Shown: in pieces, positions 39,590 through 51,326 of the stretch
Numbering within the stretch: the stretch's first letter is position 1
Layout of the letters: each line of letters opens with the position of its first letter
NCBI GenBank assembly: GCA_949361645.1
Contig: OX442416.1
Location: 1,840,430 to 1,904,429 of the forward strand
DNA length: 64,000 nucleotides
Direction: 5' to 3'
From: Spongilla lacustris
Lineage: Eukaryota; Porifera; Demospongiae; Spongillida; Spongillidae
Position numbers and translations under genes: made by a program
Notes under the pieces: model-generated
The model's database searches: none
Seen by the model: the letters and a program-made list of their open reading frames with translations, nothing else
What the model was told of the DNA's origin: nothing

Positions 39590-41340
39590 GGCCATGACTG
39601 CATACGTTGCGTAGGTTGTTAGCCTTTTCATAATGCATATACATGTAAGCAAGTAAGAGAGTGTGCAATGATTGGAATTTGCTGTAGAAGTATGTAACAA
39701 TGGATTTTGTAATATTTTTTGAGTGCAAATGATAAGAGCATGTGCAGTATGTAAACATTTTGTTGATGAAGGAATTAACAAACGTTCAGTCTTTATGAAT
39801 AGTAGGTCCTAAATTATATAATATGCGGGTTTGGAAGCAAGCTTTTAAGAATTGACATAAGGAGTAAGGCAGGCCAGTGTATAGAAACATAAAACGTTAG
39901 AAGACCCATATCCAAACATCTTTGGTCTCCCATAGTTTGATCCAGACACATTAAATAGATATCACAATAACGCACTACTCCAACACTTAGAATGCTGCTG
40001 GCATCAGCTGTGTTCCAATGTGGTCCAATACATTCCATTAATTTATACCTACATGGCTCAATGGTAATAGACATCGATCAATATTATGTGGAGGTAATTT
40101 TTGAAACGTAACCAATTCTAATTGATGATTTCTAAACATGAACTTGTCGGCTATGGTTGTAATACCATTTAGTTTTTAATTTTTAACTATATTTTTATTA
40201 TAGATATAATGAATACAACAACATCAATACACATACACATATACACCACCTTAAAATAGTACATCTTTGGTGAGTACACATGTATCCAGAATGGCCCTGG
40301 CAATAGCTTGGATGAGGGTGATGTTTAGCCTGCCATATATTTCAGCCCAGACTTATCTCTTGTGGCACGAAAAAGTGGTGGCAATGCAGGATGAAGTGGT
40401 GTGAGCTTCTTTTTATTATTTCATTATTGACAAAACAATTTATTAACAGCAATATCACAAGTTACAAGTTAGCAGGTGTCCTGGAAGGACAAAGAATGGG
40501 ACAGCAGAGCTCTAAAGTTTGCCCTGACCAGGGTCAAGCTGAGTCTTCCATATAGACTGGCAATGGTTTGGGGCTTATATTAGAAAAGTTGTACCTTGTG
40601 GCCGGGTGAGAAGCCAATCGTGCCAATTAAGTGTTGCCTAGCTTCAGTCCCCCAACACCCATAGGTTTCCACACACTGTTTACCTGCCAAGGCTGCTGAC
40701 CCTGCCATCACACTCGCTTCAGTAAAGGTGATTGGATTAGTTTTATCATAATGATTTATTTATCTTTTAAACAGCTAAAATCAATAGAAAATACACACTG
40801 TACATGAAAAAAATGCATAGAAAGGTGGAGCTGAAGAATGCAAAGGTTAAATGAAATTCTGAGTGCTAATCTATCATCAAGCCTTAGACCACCTGATCAT
40901 TTTAGATAGGCTATTAGATCTCAGGTTTGCAAACAATAGTCTGATTCTGACAAAAGTATTTCTGAGCGGCATTATTATTCATAGCCCATTTATGTGTACT
41001 ACCACTTTCCAATTTCCTGACTTTGAAAGGTCATGATACATAGCTTTCCTGAAGTGATATCTTGCGCATTGCCTAAACTAGGTATATAATGTTAATAAAT
41101 TAACGAGTTGTTCAGATGCAATCATAACTCTGGTCTTAAGGACAGTGTTCCACACTTATTGCATGCCACCCTCCCCCAACCATATGAAATGACATGCAGC
41201 ATTTGATCAATATCCTCCATAACATAATTTTCATTAAATGAAAGAATTTATTTAGTCTCAAGTTCTGGAAGAATTGTTACACGCGAAAACTGACACTGAC
41301 AATACTACGTAACTAAACTACAACATCTTTGCCTTTTAGT
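39590..41340. other. Convergent spacer between receptor D and the tail remnant
   Basis: Homologous to 3247-4917 and 49370-51326 in the same order, with small insertions and deletions. No conserved open frame is present. It contains the presumed 3' UTRs of both convergent genes. Confidence 0.6.
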
Positions 41341-41690
41341 CTAGCTATCTATCTCTGATGTTGGTTCATAAACATCAGCACTATCATACACAGCAGTATT
41401 TATGTCTTCATAGTTCTCCATATCCTTCCCCACATCCTTCCCCACATCATTGTACCGCACATTCTCCATACTTCTTTCACGTGCCTGGTACCTGACTACA
41501 GGAGCAGTACTAGTACGGTTAGTACCCTTACCTGCAGCAACCATATTCTTCATTTTCTTCAAGACTCTGTTGATACATACATATTGGCATACAGTTGAAA
41601 GGATCGTATCATGGGACATGTGTACATGTATGTGATCACTAGCAGCACCAAGCATAAGTCCACCAAAGACACCTGCATGCTGGGTATTGC
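41341..41690 (-). pseudogene. Type II receptor remnant: tail exon and damaged membrane exon
   Basis: The tail exon matches that of receptors B and E: VRYQARE, one VRYNDV unit, two half units (GKDV), then [18 protein letters not shown] and the end TSEIDS. It has only one Y-x-D-V unit, against 13 in B. The membrane segment in front is a degraded piece (GVFGGLMLGAAS) without a full hydrophobic run. Homology ends near 41690 and no Ig or SRCR exon follows. This is what remains of the third convergent partner. Confidence 0.75.
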
Positions 41691-41794
41691 AATAACTGCA
41701 TTAAGAAGGAAGGAGAAGGCATTTTAAAAGAGTGTTGCATTACATTGCATGCAACTGTGATTAACTGACTGACCATTCTTTATAAATTTAGATT

Positions 41795-42046
41795 GCCACT
41801 TGTGATGTATGTCAGAGGACAAATATCCTATTCTCATTCTTTTCATCCTGGTTACATTTTGGGATGGACTTCATTGGTCCCACCTCCTCCATTGGTAGCA
41901 AATATATGCTTACATTGTTGGATTTCTATAAAAAATGTGCTGAAGCATGGTCACCACCTATGAAGTGTGCTGATGGTGTAGCTGCTTCTCCAGTGATGGA
42001 ATTATGGAATACTCAGTATTTATACCTTGGATATGGGATTGTTTAG
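41795..42046 (+). pseudogene. Ty3-like integrase fragment
   Basis: One open frame reads ATCDVCQRTNI (the second CxxC of the HHCC zinc-binding module), then, after a shortened linker, MDFIGPTSSIGSKYMLTLLD with the first catalytic Asp, and KKCAEAWSPPMKCADGVA. This is the normal order in LTR-retrotransposon integrases. The frame stops before the second catalytic Asp. It is an isolated fragment of an old element. Confidence 0.65.
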
Positions 42047-43059
42047 ATTGTGAAATGATGACATTATACAATTTTCAGAGACATTTCTGAACTACTCCCA
42101 GTACGTTTTGTTAATATTTTTATATGATCCCAGAAGTGTTATTAGAAGGGCGTTAAACATAGGGTCTCAAAATTATTGGCATGAAATGAGTTGAAAATTG
42201 CTTCAAATGCATACTCATTCTTTTTTGGACACCAAATTTTAACAGGAATCACTTAACTCCAGCCTCATTGTATTTGAACAATTACTAATAGATTTGAACG
42301 TTATCTGGTCACTTAATTTCATCAATCACTGGAAATAACAAGATTTTTTTGCAGTAGGCAGCAGTGAGGTTGCTTTACAATGGCTCATGCAATTATATAA
42401 TAATATTACATAGCCTTGAGGTCCCATACTAATCACTAGTATCATTAATACTAGTCACTCACATGCAGCTCAATTACATGATCATTTTTTTCCTCTGTTT
42501 ACTTTGTAGATGATTTAGCTTTCTCCTCCCCAGACCCCAGACATACTAAGCAGCAGTTGTGAGGATGTACATGTAGATTGGCTTGGGACAGTGTTGTAAT
42601 GACAGTTGACTTCATAGCTGCATGGGTATGTCATCAATCCTTTAATGAAAATATCGCTTCATATAAGTAGGTCTCACAAACATATAAATGCATACATGTA
42701 CCATATTATAGAGATTGTCGTACATTGATCTGACACTAGGTTATTATTATGCACATAGACCTAGTGATTATCTTGTGTTACATATGATTCTCAAGTAGAC
42801 CGAGCATAGTCTGGGTTCTAGTTTTCTACAATGGTTATTGCTTCTTGTTTGTTTCCCATTTTTTAATTCTTGTCATTTCATTATTATTATCACCACATAA
42901 TCTCCCGAACAAACAAGCTCGGAACAGTTGGAGACGACCGCTCTGTACTCTTGTACATTGTCATCCATACTGCCCACATGTGTATAGCACTATAGGGATG
43001 GAGCAGGGTTGCCCAGTATCTCTGCCTAAACGTCATGCTGAAATTGTTAATGTCATTAT
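42047..43059. other. No supported gene between retroelement fragments
   Basis: AT-rich sequence without a recognised frame. Some of it may be decayed retroelement DNA, since remnants lie on both sides. Confidence 0.4.
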
Positions 43060-43329
43060 CATTTTTAGCCAAAAAATGACATTCCCTGTACTGCGAGAGG
43101 TTGGGTATGTGTCCCATTGGTCGTGGAGGTATTTGGTGGTTGGGGAAGCGAGGCACAAGAAGTTCTCTCAAGGGTTGCCAAGAAATTAGCCATCAGGACA
43201 AGTCATTTCTGGCCTGAGGTGTTAGCCTCAATCTACTGCCGCCTGGGCATTACCCTGATGCGCCAGAATGCAAGGGCTCTACTGGGACGAACCACAGGTG
43301 TAGTAGATATTAGTTCAGTGTACATGTAG
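43060..43329 (+). pseudogene. Retroelement C-terminal domain, truncated copy
   Basis: Repeats the last 270 bp of the frame at 43913-44551 (VVEVFGGWGSEAQE, LAIRTS.FWPEVLASIYC, MRQNARALLGRT) and the first bases after its stop. The beginning is frameshifted near 43100. The two copies are in the same orientation. Confidence 0.7.
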
Positions 43330-43912
43330 CTTAGGATTTAGTTTCTTGCATTGTATTCCTCATATTATGTATTGTATGTATATAATAATTATTAATTTCT
43401 ATCTAATGTATAATATTATTATTGTATTGCTCTATATGTGTCCTATAGTGTACTTGTGTATGTCTATTCTCTTATTATTAAGTCCAAATATATAATGATA
43501 ATATACAGGGAGTTCCACAAGGTTATAGCTTTCAGTGCTTGGAAGGTTTGGTTAATAAATCAATTATCATTCTTGCTCAATGAGCTTTGGTGGCAAGCCT
43601 TTGCTCATAGTTGCTTTAAAAAAATAATTAATTTGCTGTAGTATGATGTTTGCACATAGGGGTTTCAAATTGGTGCTGATTGTATTGTTTATATACCAGA
43701 CCATCAGCATAATACTATTAGGCATTATAACTATTCAATGAATATGCTAGTACATACACCTATATGTAGAAATAACACAGCAGCATATGCTTTAATTTGC
43801 TGTTGACTTTACAATATGTTTACATGTAATTTTGTTGTAATACCGTCAAAAGCAAATAATAAAGTCAACATCTAATAGAATAACAGCAAATTATTGTTTA
43901 AAGCAAGTCTTA

Positions 43913-44551
43913 GTGAAATGGTGGCTTGGGCTTCCACTTTCCACAGATGTAGATGCCTGCCCACACTGCTCCCAAGCCCTGGACATTCATGGGCGCCATG
44001 CCCTGATATGTCGTTCAGGTGGGGATGTAGTCACAGGGCACAACCGCCTTCGTGATGGCTTCGCAGATTTCTGTCGTAAGGCTTGTCTTGCTCCTGAAAT
44101 TGAAAGAGGTTGTGGGCTCACCTCAACAAAGGACAGAACGCAACCGGCTGATGTGTTGGTGCCTAACTGGTCTCTCTCATGTTCAGCAGCATTTGATCTG
44201 AAGGCCATCAATCCGCTCAACTCAAACTTTTTATTGGGAGCGAGCGTGACCTCAGGTTATACTGCTGAACTGGGAGAGCAGGATAAACATGCCAAAAATG
44301 ACATTCCCTGTATAGAGAGAGGTTGGGTATGTGTCCCATTGGTCGTGGAGGTATTTGGTGGTTGGGGAAGCGAGGCACAAGAAGCTCTCTCAAGGGTTGC
44401 CAAGAAACTAGCCATCAGGACGAGTCGTTTCTGGCCTGAGGTGTTAGCCTCAATCTACTGCCACCTGGGCATTACCCTGATGCGCCAGAATGCAAGGGCT
44501 TTACTGGGAAGAACCACAAGTGTAGTAGATATTAGTTCAGTGTACATGTAG
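43913..44551 (+). CDS. Retroelement-associated C-terminal domain (PD-(D/E)xK-like), partial
   Basis: The open frame contains CPHCSQALDIHGRHALIC, GGDVVTGHNRLRD, a PADVLVPNW segment followed by AAFDLKA, a lysine/histidine region, VCVPLVVEVFGGWG and a final RQNARALLGRT. This pattern is familiar from the C-terminal end of polymerase-type proteins of invertebrate retroelements. The PAD...FDLK spacing suggests a restriction-like nuclease fold, which is inference. No reverse transcriptase is attached, so the element is truncated at the 5' side. A polyadenylation signal and an A-rich (AAAT)n tail follow at about 44615-44645, as expected for a non-LTR insertion. It is unlikely to be functional alone. 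Confidence 0.55.
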   Translation: MKWWLGLPLSTDVDACPHCSQALDIHGRHALICRSGGDVVTGHNRLRDGFADFCRKACLAPEIERGCGLTSTKDRTQPADVLVPNWSLSCSAAFDLKAINPLNSNFLLGASVTSGYTAELGEQDKHAKNDIPCIERGWVCVPLVVEVFGGWGSEAQEALSRVAKKLAIRTSRFWPEVLASIYCHLGITLMRQNARALLGRTTSVVDISSVYM

Positions 44552-44772
44552 CTTAGTATTTAGTTTGTTGCATTGTGTTCCTCATATTGTGTCTGTAGTA
44601 GGTTGTGCATGCTGTTCAATAAAAAATAAATAAATGAATAAATATTATTGTTTAAAGTAGGAAATGCATTAGATCTCCAAAGTTAGCTTTGTGTTCAATG
44701 TACATGTAATACAGTTAGCAGCATTTATTAAAGTCAACAGCATATCATTATGTAAACAGCAAGTGTTAGATC

Positions 44773-47700
44773 TTAAAAGTTAGCAACATTTTTGAGGCTC
44801 CTGGAATATTCAGTTATCGCATCGTGACAGAAGATGTACTGGTCCTGTGAAGTGAAGGTGGGCATCAAATGAGATATAAGAGGATCAATAAATACTGGTT
44901 CTGAAGGGGTTGTGGTATGCCACACAATAGCAACCCTCACCTCTGTCTGCACCATATGGGTACCCCTCTTTTGCATGTCTTGATGTTGATGGAGTCCTCC
45001 CCCATCTTGAGACACTCTGTCATGGCATCCAGTACGATAAAGGCTCCCGTAAGCCCCACCCCTGCACTACAGTGAACCAGGAGGGGAGTTCCCTTGCTTT
45101 TGTCATGGGTCTTCTGCACACTCATCAAAAAGCTGAGAATGGAAGTGGCACATTGGGGTACCTTATTGTCTGTCCAGGAGGTGTAGTGGAAGTGAGTTAT
45201 GCTTATAGGCTCTGCATCGCGATTCATCTTGTATAGGTTGGGAGGAAGAGTGGTAAAGGGAGGAGAGCAGGGAGAAGTGGCAGGGAAAGAAGGGCAGGGA
45301 GGAGAAGGAGGGTAGGAGAGGAGGGCAGGGAATGAGGGGTCAGGTAAGGACACACAGGTGGCTGAATTATCCTTTCACTTACACTTTTGACTGTCAGCTG
45401 CTTGATTTCAAAGTCAGGGTAGGGAACTATGGAGTTGGTGGTGACCACCACAGACTCAGTCTCAAAGGTATCTCCCGTTGATTCAGAGAAGTACTCTTGA
45501 CAATTTTTCTGTTGGTATTCAGATAAAATCTCTTTTTAAAGTGTTACTTCAAAGGCAAACAAAAGCCCAAAAGCTATGTGCAAGCAAAGCTTCACAGGCA
45601 TATTGGAATGTGACTAAAGTTTTTGAGTAACACAAATTCTGAAACCATCTTTATGATATGTAAGAGTAGTGCACATACACAATTCATAGCCATACCCATT
45701 CATACATACCTCTCCTCTATCCACTTAGCCAGCATGGCTACTGTTTGGACATGGTTCTCCAAAATCATTCTCCAGAAAGTGTCCACAGTGTTTTCAGTGG
45801 GGCCTATATGGAAGGTTGCTTTGGTGATTACATCACATCTCTGCTGCAATGTAGCAGTTTTAGATTTGTACCCCTTAAAGTTGAAAGAAGGTTTGAAAGA
45901 AAAAGATTTAATTTAAACAAAGTTCTTACATTGATATAGCTGACATTAATGTAGTCAGAACCATCCACTCCTGGTATCTTCTTCAGTTTCACTCTACCTT
46001 CATCATCTAAAGAAATGTTTCTGAATTGTGCTTTATTTGCCATAATTCAATGCTTCCAGGTAATATTAAAACACAAATCCTATATCTATGACTGCCTGAT
46101 CTAATTGATAAAATAGTGTGGTTTTTGGCAACCATCATAAGAGAATGCCCTCTGACTTTGTGTTGTCTGACATTACAAAGAGCCTTCCCTATATGTATCC
46201 ATGTAGAGAGTTAGCACTACTCACACCTCCATTCCCCTCTAGCCCAAATGCAGTTATTGATGCCATTGTGCATGCATGTAGATAACAGATGAACTAGTTC
46301 CCCCATTTCCATATAAATCTTTTTTCTCTCTCTCTTTAGAATCCCATCACATGAGATAGGATCAGTTTATAGGAAGCAAACTAATGCCCTTGTAAGGTGA
46401 TACTTAAAACTCACATGGGTATATGTTCCTGAATCTGTTCTTGGATACGTTGCAGTGAAATAATGGCTAAGGCACACTTCATAAGAGCACTGCACACCTC
46501 ATACTCCTGCTTAAACCCTTTGTTCCTGTCACTGTGCATCTTCTGAACATGGTCTCTGAAGCTGGCAATACTAGTACGAATGGGCTTTGTTGGATCAGCC
46601 TCTGTAGGGAGAAGTGCACATCCTTGCATCATGTGCAATAGCAAGCCCACTACCCAAATCTATACCGTCCCCTCATCATCTCACGCATTTAACTCAATTG
46701 TCGTGCTTACACCATGACCCACCTGCATTGTCTGGACATGTTACAAACTCTTCCATTATCCCTGGAGCATGTGTCACTTTGGTCTCTTCCACTTGTGCTG
46801 GCAGCCCTTCCATGTTAGTCCTAACTGCAGTGTCCTTTTAGTCCATTTTCTTGAATTGAACTAAAATTTTGTGGATTGGATATCATTTCGATAGGGCTGA
46901 AGAATTCTCTTGTCTCTGAAGTTATTGTCTTCCCTCTCCTTGGTATTTAGCAGACAAGTCAATGCCTCTCCCCCATGATGACCAATCAACTCACCTTATC
47001 ACAAAAACAACACCAATCCCTGCTCCTAACACTATTATAACAACTACAACAATCACAACAACTACAGCAATCACAACACCAATAACTGCACTATGATGTG
47101 GATGTAGAAAAATGAAAAAATTTATGGCCACACACGTCACATACCATTGGGCTTACCAGTGACAGGGGGTTGTTGCGTGCTAACAACAATAGCAGGAGTG
47201 CCCCCTTTGAGTACTGTAATAGTGGCTCCTGTTGATGGCATGTAAGTGCCCACAGCTATGACAGAGATGTTGTATTGAACCCCAACTTGAAGGTTGGTTA
47301 GGACATAAGAGGTAGAAGCGGTTGAACCACCACTTGTACTTGGGACTCCATTAGCCACATACATATAGTAGATATTATATCTGCTCACTGGACCACCTGA
47401 GGTTGGTGCAGTCCAATTAAGAGACATTGACAGATGTGGGACCAGACTGCACAGCAGTGACACCAGTGGGTGGGCCAGGAGGAGCTGTATAGAGGTACTA
47501 GTCTATAGGTACAAGACACTCTTCATAGGCAGTACTTACCTGGTACATTGAGAGATGAGGTAGTGGATCTTGGATAGAGAGTAAACCCTGTAGCTCCACA
47601 CACAGGTGAGCAGGTAGTGGTGACATTGCATGTGTACATCCCAGGTGATCTCCCAGTCACAGTCAGGGTGTTGTTGTAAGTAGATGTTGGTCCATCTGTC

Positions 47701-48150
47701 ACCATTTGAGAGGATGCATTGTTACCACCATTGACTGGACTTCCATTAATGGTCCACTGCACAGTTGTAGGAGGAGAACTAGTGCTGGTGCAGGTCAACT
47801 GGAACACTGGTCGATCAACTTTTGTAGGTGTCAACAGCTGAAACTGGACACCTCCTGTGATGTTAGGGCCATCTGTGGGAAACACTTGCATAATACATGT
47901 GATCTGATACAGTGTTCTGTCTACTCACAAGTGGCTGCTACAGAGAGATTGTAGCTAGTAGGATTTATTGTAGCAAGGCCCACTGATGATGCTAGTGTGA
48001 GATCTGAGTACATTCCAACACAGAGTGTGATGGTAGCATTGGCACAACATTGAACACCATGTGTTCCACGGTACAGCTCTCTTGTTGGCTTAGCAAGTGA
48101 TGTGTTGTTGTTGCTATTAATTTCATCAGCATAAATATCATTCTTTAACA
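44773..48150 (-). pseudogene. Receptor-type protein tyrosine phosphatase with inactivated catalytic loop
   Basis: Exons in transcript order: 47929-about 48150 (ectodomain, unclear fold), 47540-47872 (Ig: LTCTS, VQWTI, GMYTC), 47145-47484 (fibronectin III: NWTAPTSGG, YNIYY, VGVQYNISV), 46995-47090 (membrane helix of 25 or more Val/Ile), 46498-46601 (juxtamembrane, HVQKMHSDRNKGFKQEYE), 45930-about 46043 (RVKL, DYINVSYIN), 45710-45843 (GPTENTVDTFWRMILENH), 45383-45508, 44941-45227 (FHYTSWTDNKVP and the P-loop), 44773-44844 (DQYIFCHDAITEY). The P-loop is HCSAGVGLTG; the invariant Arg is Leu (CTT, complement of 45051-45053). The WPD loop reads WTD. A frameshift lies near 44960, just before MVQTE, and another near 47425 in the fibronectin domain. 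Splice sites are mostly canonical. Probably a pseudogene, or a dead phosphatase with assembly errors. Confidence 0.75.
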
Positions 48151-48832
48151 CTCACCAACTCACTTTCTTATAGTAAAGAAGTTGTTTGCCCTTGTTCAAA
48201 AGATAATTAGGCTGTCGAGATCAAGAATTTTATAATTTTCCTTCTACATTAACTATGGAGCTACATGAAATGTATTCAATTGTCAAAGAATGTACATGTA
48301 CCGTAAATGTTATAACATTTGCCTTCTATCTATGATGAATTTCCACATATCTAGATGTCTTTATGGTTGGTCAGATGAGAACAGATTTGTAACAACTATG
48401 CAAAGCACGAATGCACACATATAACTGTTTCTATTTAAAGCTAACTGCTTACTAATCATCAAATTAAACATGCCTCATTGACTACACTCGCTCTGTGCAC
48501 AGGTGGCATTGGGCCTCAAGCCACAACAAGCTATAAGCGCCAGGCCTCTCTGCTCTCTGCAAAATGGAACCAGGCCTATAGCTTAACCATCATGTGGTTG
48601 AGATTCTCATTGCTGTGAAGCTCAATTACATGTATATGTATTGGAGTTGCATACTCTCATCTTGGTTATTATATGTCCATGACACACAATCATTCCTATT
48701 TTATTTTATTGTATTTTTGTTTCCTTTCATTGTAGTTGTACAATGTACAGTATTGCTTGCATTCCATATACGTTAAAAATTTGTCAGTAATTTAATAGCA
48801 ATCATCCTATAATTAGCCTGCCTGCTCATTAT
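48151..48832. other. No supported gene
   Basis: Between the 5' end of the phosphatase gene and the SRCR-Ig fragment. The first exon and signal peptide of the phosphatase should be here or were removed, and I cannot see them. Confidence 0.4.
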
Positions 48833-49369
48833 GGACAGTTGGGAATACCCAGTGGAACATTTGTATCCAGTATTCAGCAGTATGGAGCCAATGGTGCCTA
48901 CCAAAACCTCACCATTGGCTTAGTCTGTGCACAGGACAGTGGCTATCTGGATGCCAGCCTTATGATCAGCACATAAAACTATCTCTACTATAACTTTGGT
49001 GGTACCAACCTTTATTGTCCATATGACTACTACTCCTTTGTAAATGTCACATTGGGAATTACTTCCATTCAGCTGGACTCATTGCTCATCCACCTGACCT
49101 ATGATTCAAGTAAGCTAACATAAAAATAATAATAGTCAAGTTATACACATCACTATCTTCCTCATGCTCTCACAGCTCATAGCTCAAGTTCTGCCTATCA
49201 AACAAGCTGTGCCATTGCTGGAGGTATTGTGGGTGGAGTTCTACTTGGTCTTTTGATCAGTAGCACTGTTGGTCCACATAGTGATATTCATGTAAGGAGC
49301 TAGTGCACACAGTGTATTGCATATGATGATTCCAATGTGTATGAACCAGCACCTGAGATGGATGTCTAA
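48833..49369 (+). pseudogene. SRCR-Ig receptor fragment (type I), decayed
   Basis: Homology starts abruptly inside the third Ig-like exon ([20 protein letters not shown]). A TAA codon replaces a Tyr codon in STYNYL. The membrane exon is present but has small insertions that shift the frame. The intron before the tail and the first half of the tail are deleted, so the sequence jumps to AYDDSNVYEPAPEMDV followed by a stop. The 3' flank continues as in receptors A and D. It is the plus-strand partner of receptor E and clearly dead. Confidence 0.85.
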
Positions 49370-51326
49370 AGCTAATGCCAGGACTGCATACATTGCGCAG
49401 GATGTTAGCATTATTATAATGAACATAAGCAAGTAGGAGAGTGTGCAATGATTGAAATCTGCTGTTGAATTATGTATCAATGGACTTTATAATATTTGAG
49501 TGCAAATATAAGAACAGGTGCAGTATTTATACATTGTGTTGATGAAGGAAGTAACAAACGTTCAGTCTTTATGAATGTTAGTTACCAAATTATACAATAT
49601 GCGAGTTTGGAAGCAAGCTTTTAACAGTTGACATAAGGAGTAAGGCAGGCCAGTATATAGAAACATAAAACGTTAGCATACCCGTAGCCAAACATCTTTG
49701 GTCTCCCAGAGTTTGTTCCAGTCACATTAAATAGATATCACAATAACGCACTATACCAACACTTAGAATTAATGCTTCTGGCATCATCTGTGTTCCAATG
49801 AGGTCCAATGCATTCCATGAGTTTATACCTTCATGGCTCAATGGTAGATAGACATTGACCAATATTATGTGGAGGTAATGCTTGAAACATATCCAGTTCG
49901 AATTGCTAATATCTAAACATGAACTATTTATATATAAGCCAGTTATGGTTATTATTTTTAAATAACCATTTAGTTTAATTTTTATTTATATATATATTTA
50001 TTTATTTTTTGACAGTATTTTTAAAAACAATATGTATATATATATAATGAGAATACACGAATGGAAATTATTATTATTTTAATCATTATTTACTTTTTTA
50101 TTATAGATGTAGTGAATGCAACAACATCAAATCAACTACGCATACACACCACCTTACAATACTAAAATTGTCTTTGATGGGTTATAAATATCAACCCAGA
50201 ATGGCCCTGGCAATGTCTTGAATGAGGGTGAAGGTTAGCCTGCCATATATTTCAACCAAGACGTGACACTTGTGGCAGGTTGAAGTGGTGGCAATGCAGG
50301 ATGCAAGGTGGGAGAAGATCATGTGAGCTTACTTTAGAGAATATTTCATTATTGACAAAACCATTTATTAACAGCATGCATACACTATAATTATTTTTAA
50401 TACACACAGCACAAGTTAATAGTTAGCTGGTGCTCTGCAGAAGGGCACAGAGTAGGACAGCAGAGCCGTAATATTTGCCCTGACCAAGGTCAAGTTGAGC
50501 CTTCCATATTGACTGGCAGTAGCTTGGGGCTAAGAAAGATTGCCAAGTGTTGCCTAGCTAGCTTCAGTCCCCAAACACCCATAGGTTTCCACACACTGTT
50601 TCTACATGCTTTTAACCAAGTTCATTTGATTTTTTTCTCAGCTTCCATTGTTCAGCTGCCAAGGCTGCTGACTCTGCGTTGGTAATTGGATTAGTTTTAC
50701 GTATTTATTATGATTTATCTTTTAAACACTAAAATCAATAGAAATACACACTGTACATAAACAAAATGGATAGAAAGGTGGATATGAATTGGGCTGAAGA
50801 ATGCAAAGGTTAAACGAAATTATGAGTGCTAATCTATCATCAAACCTCAGACCACCTCATCATTTTACTCAAGATAGGCTATTAGATCTCAGGTTTGCAA
50901 ACAATAGTCTAGTTCAGACAAAATTATTTCTGAGCGGCATTATTAGTCATAACCCATATATATGTATTAGCACTTTACAATTTTCTGACATCAAGAGGCA
51001 GAATCATAAATTTATACAAAAGGAATGATAGAGGTCAGGGTACATAGCCTTCCTGATATGATACCTTGAGCATTGCCTAAGTTATAGCTATAATGCTAAC
51101 AAATTAATAAGTAATTGGGATGCAGTCCATACTTATTGCACGCCACCCTCCCCCAACCATATGAAATGACACGCAGCTTTCAATCAATATCCTCCAAAAC
51201 ATTATTTTAGTTTAGTGAAAGCATAAAATTATTTTATTAATTCAATCTCAAGTTCTGAAAAAATTGTTTCACACAGAAACTGACACAGGACTACGCAACT
51301 AAACTACAGCATCTTTGCCTTTTAGT
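49370..51326. other. Convergent spacer between the fragment and receptor E
   Basis: Third copy of the spacer seen at 3247-4917 and 39590-41340, slightly longer because of AT-rich inserts near 49950-50110. A candidate polyadenylation signal for receptor E (AATAAA on the minus strand, 51233-51238) lies about 90 bp after its stop codon. Confidence 0.6.
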
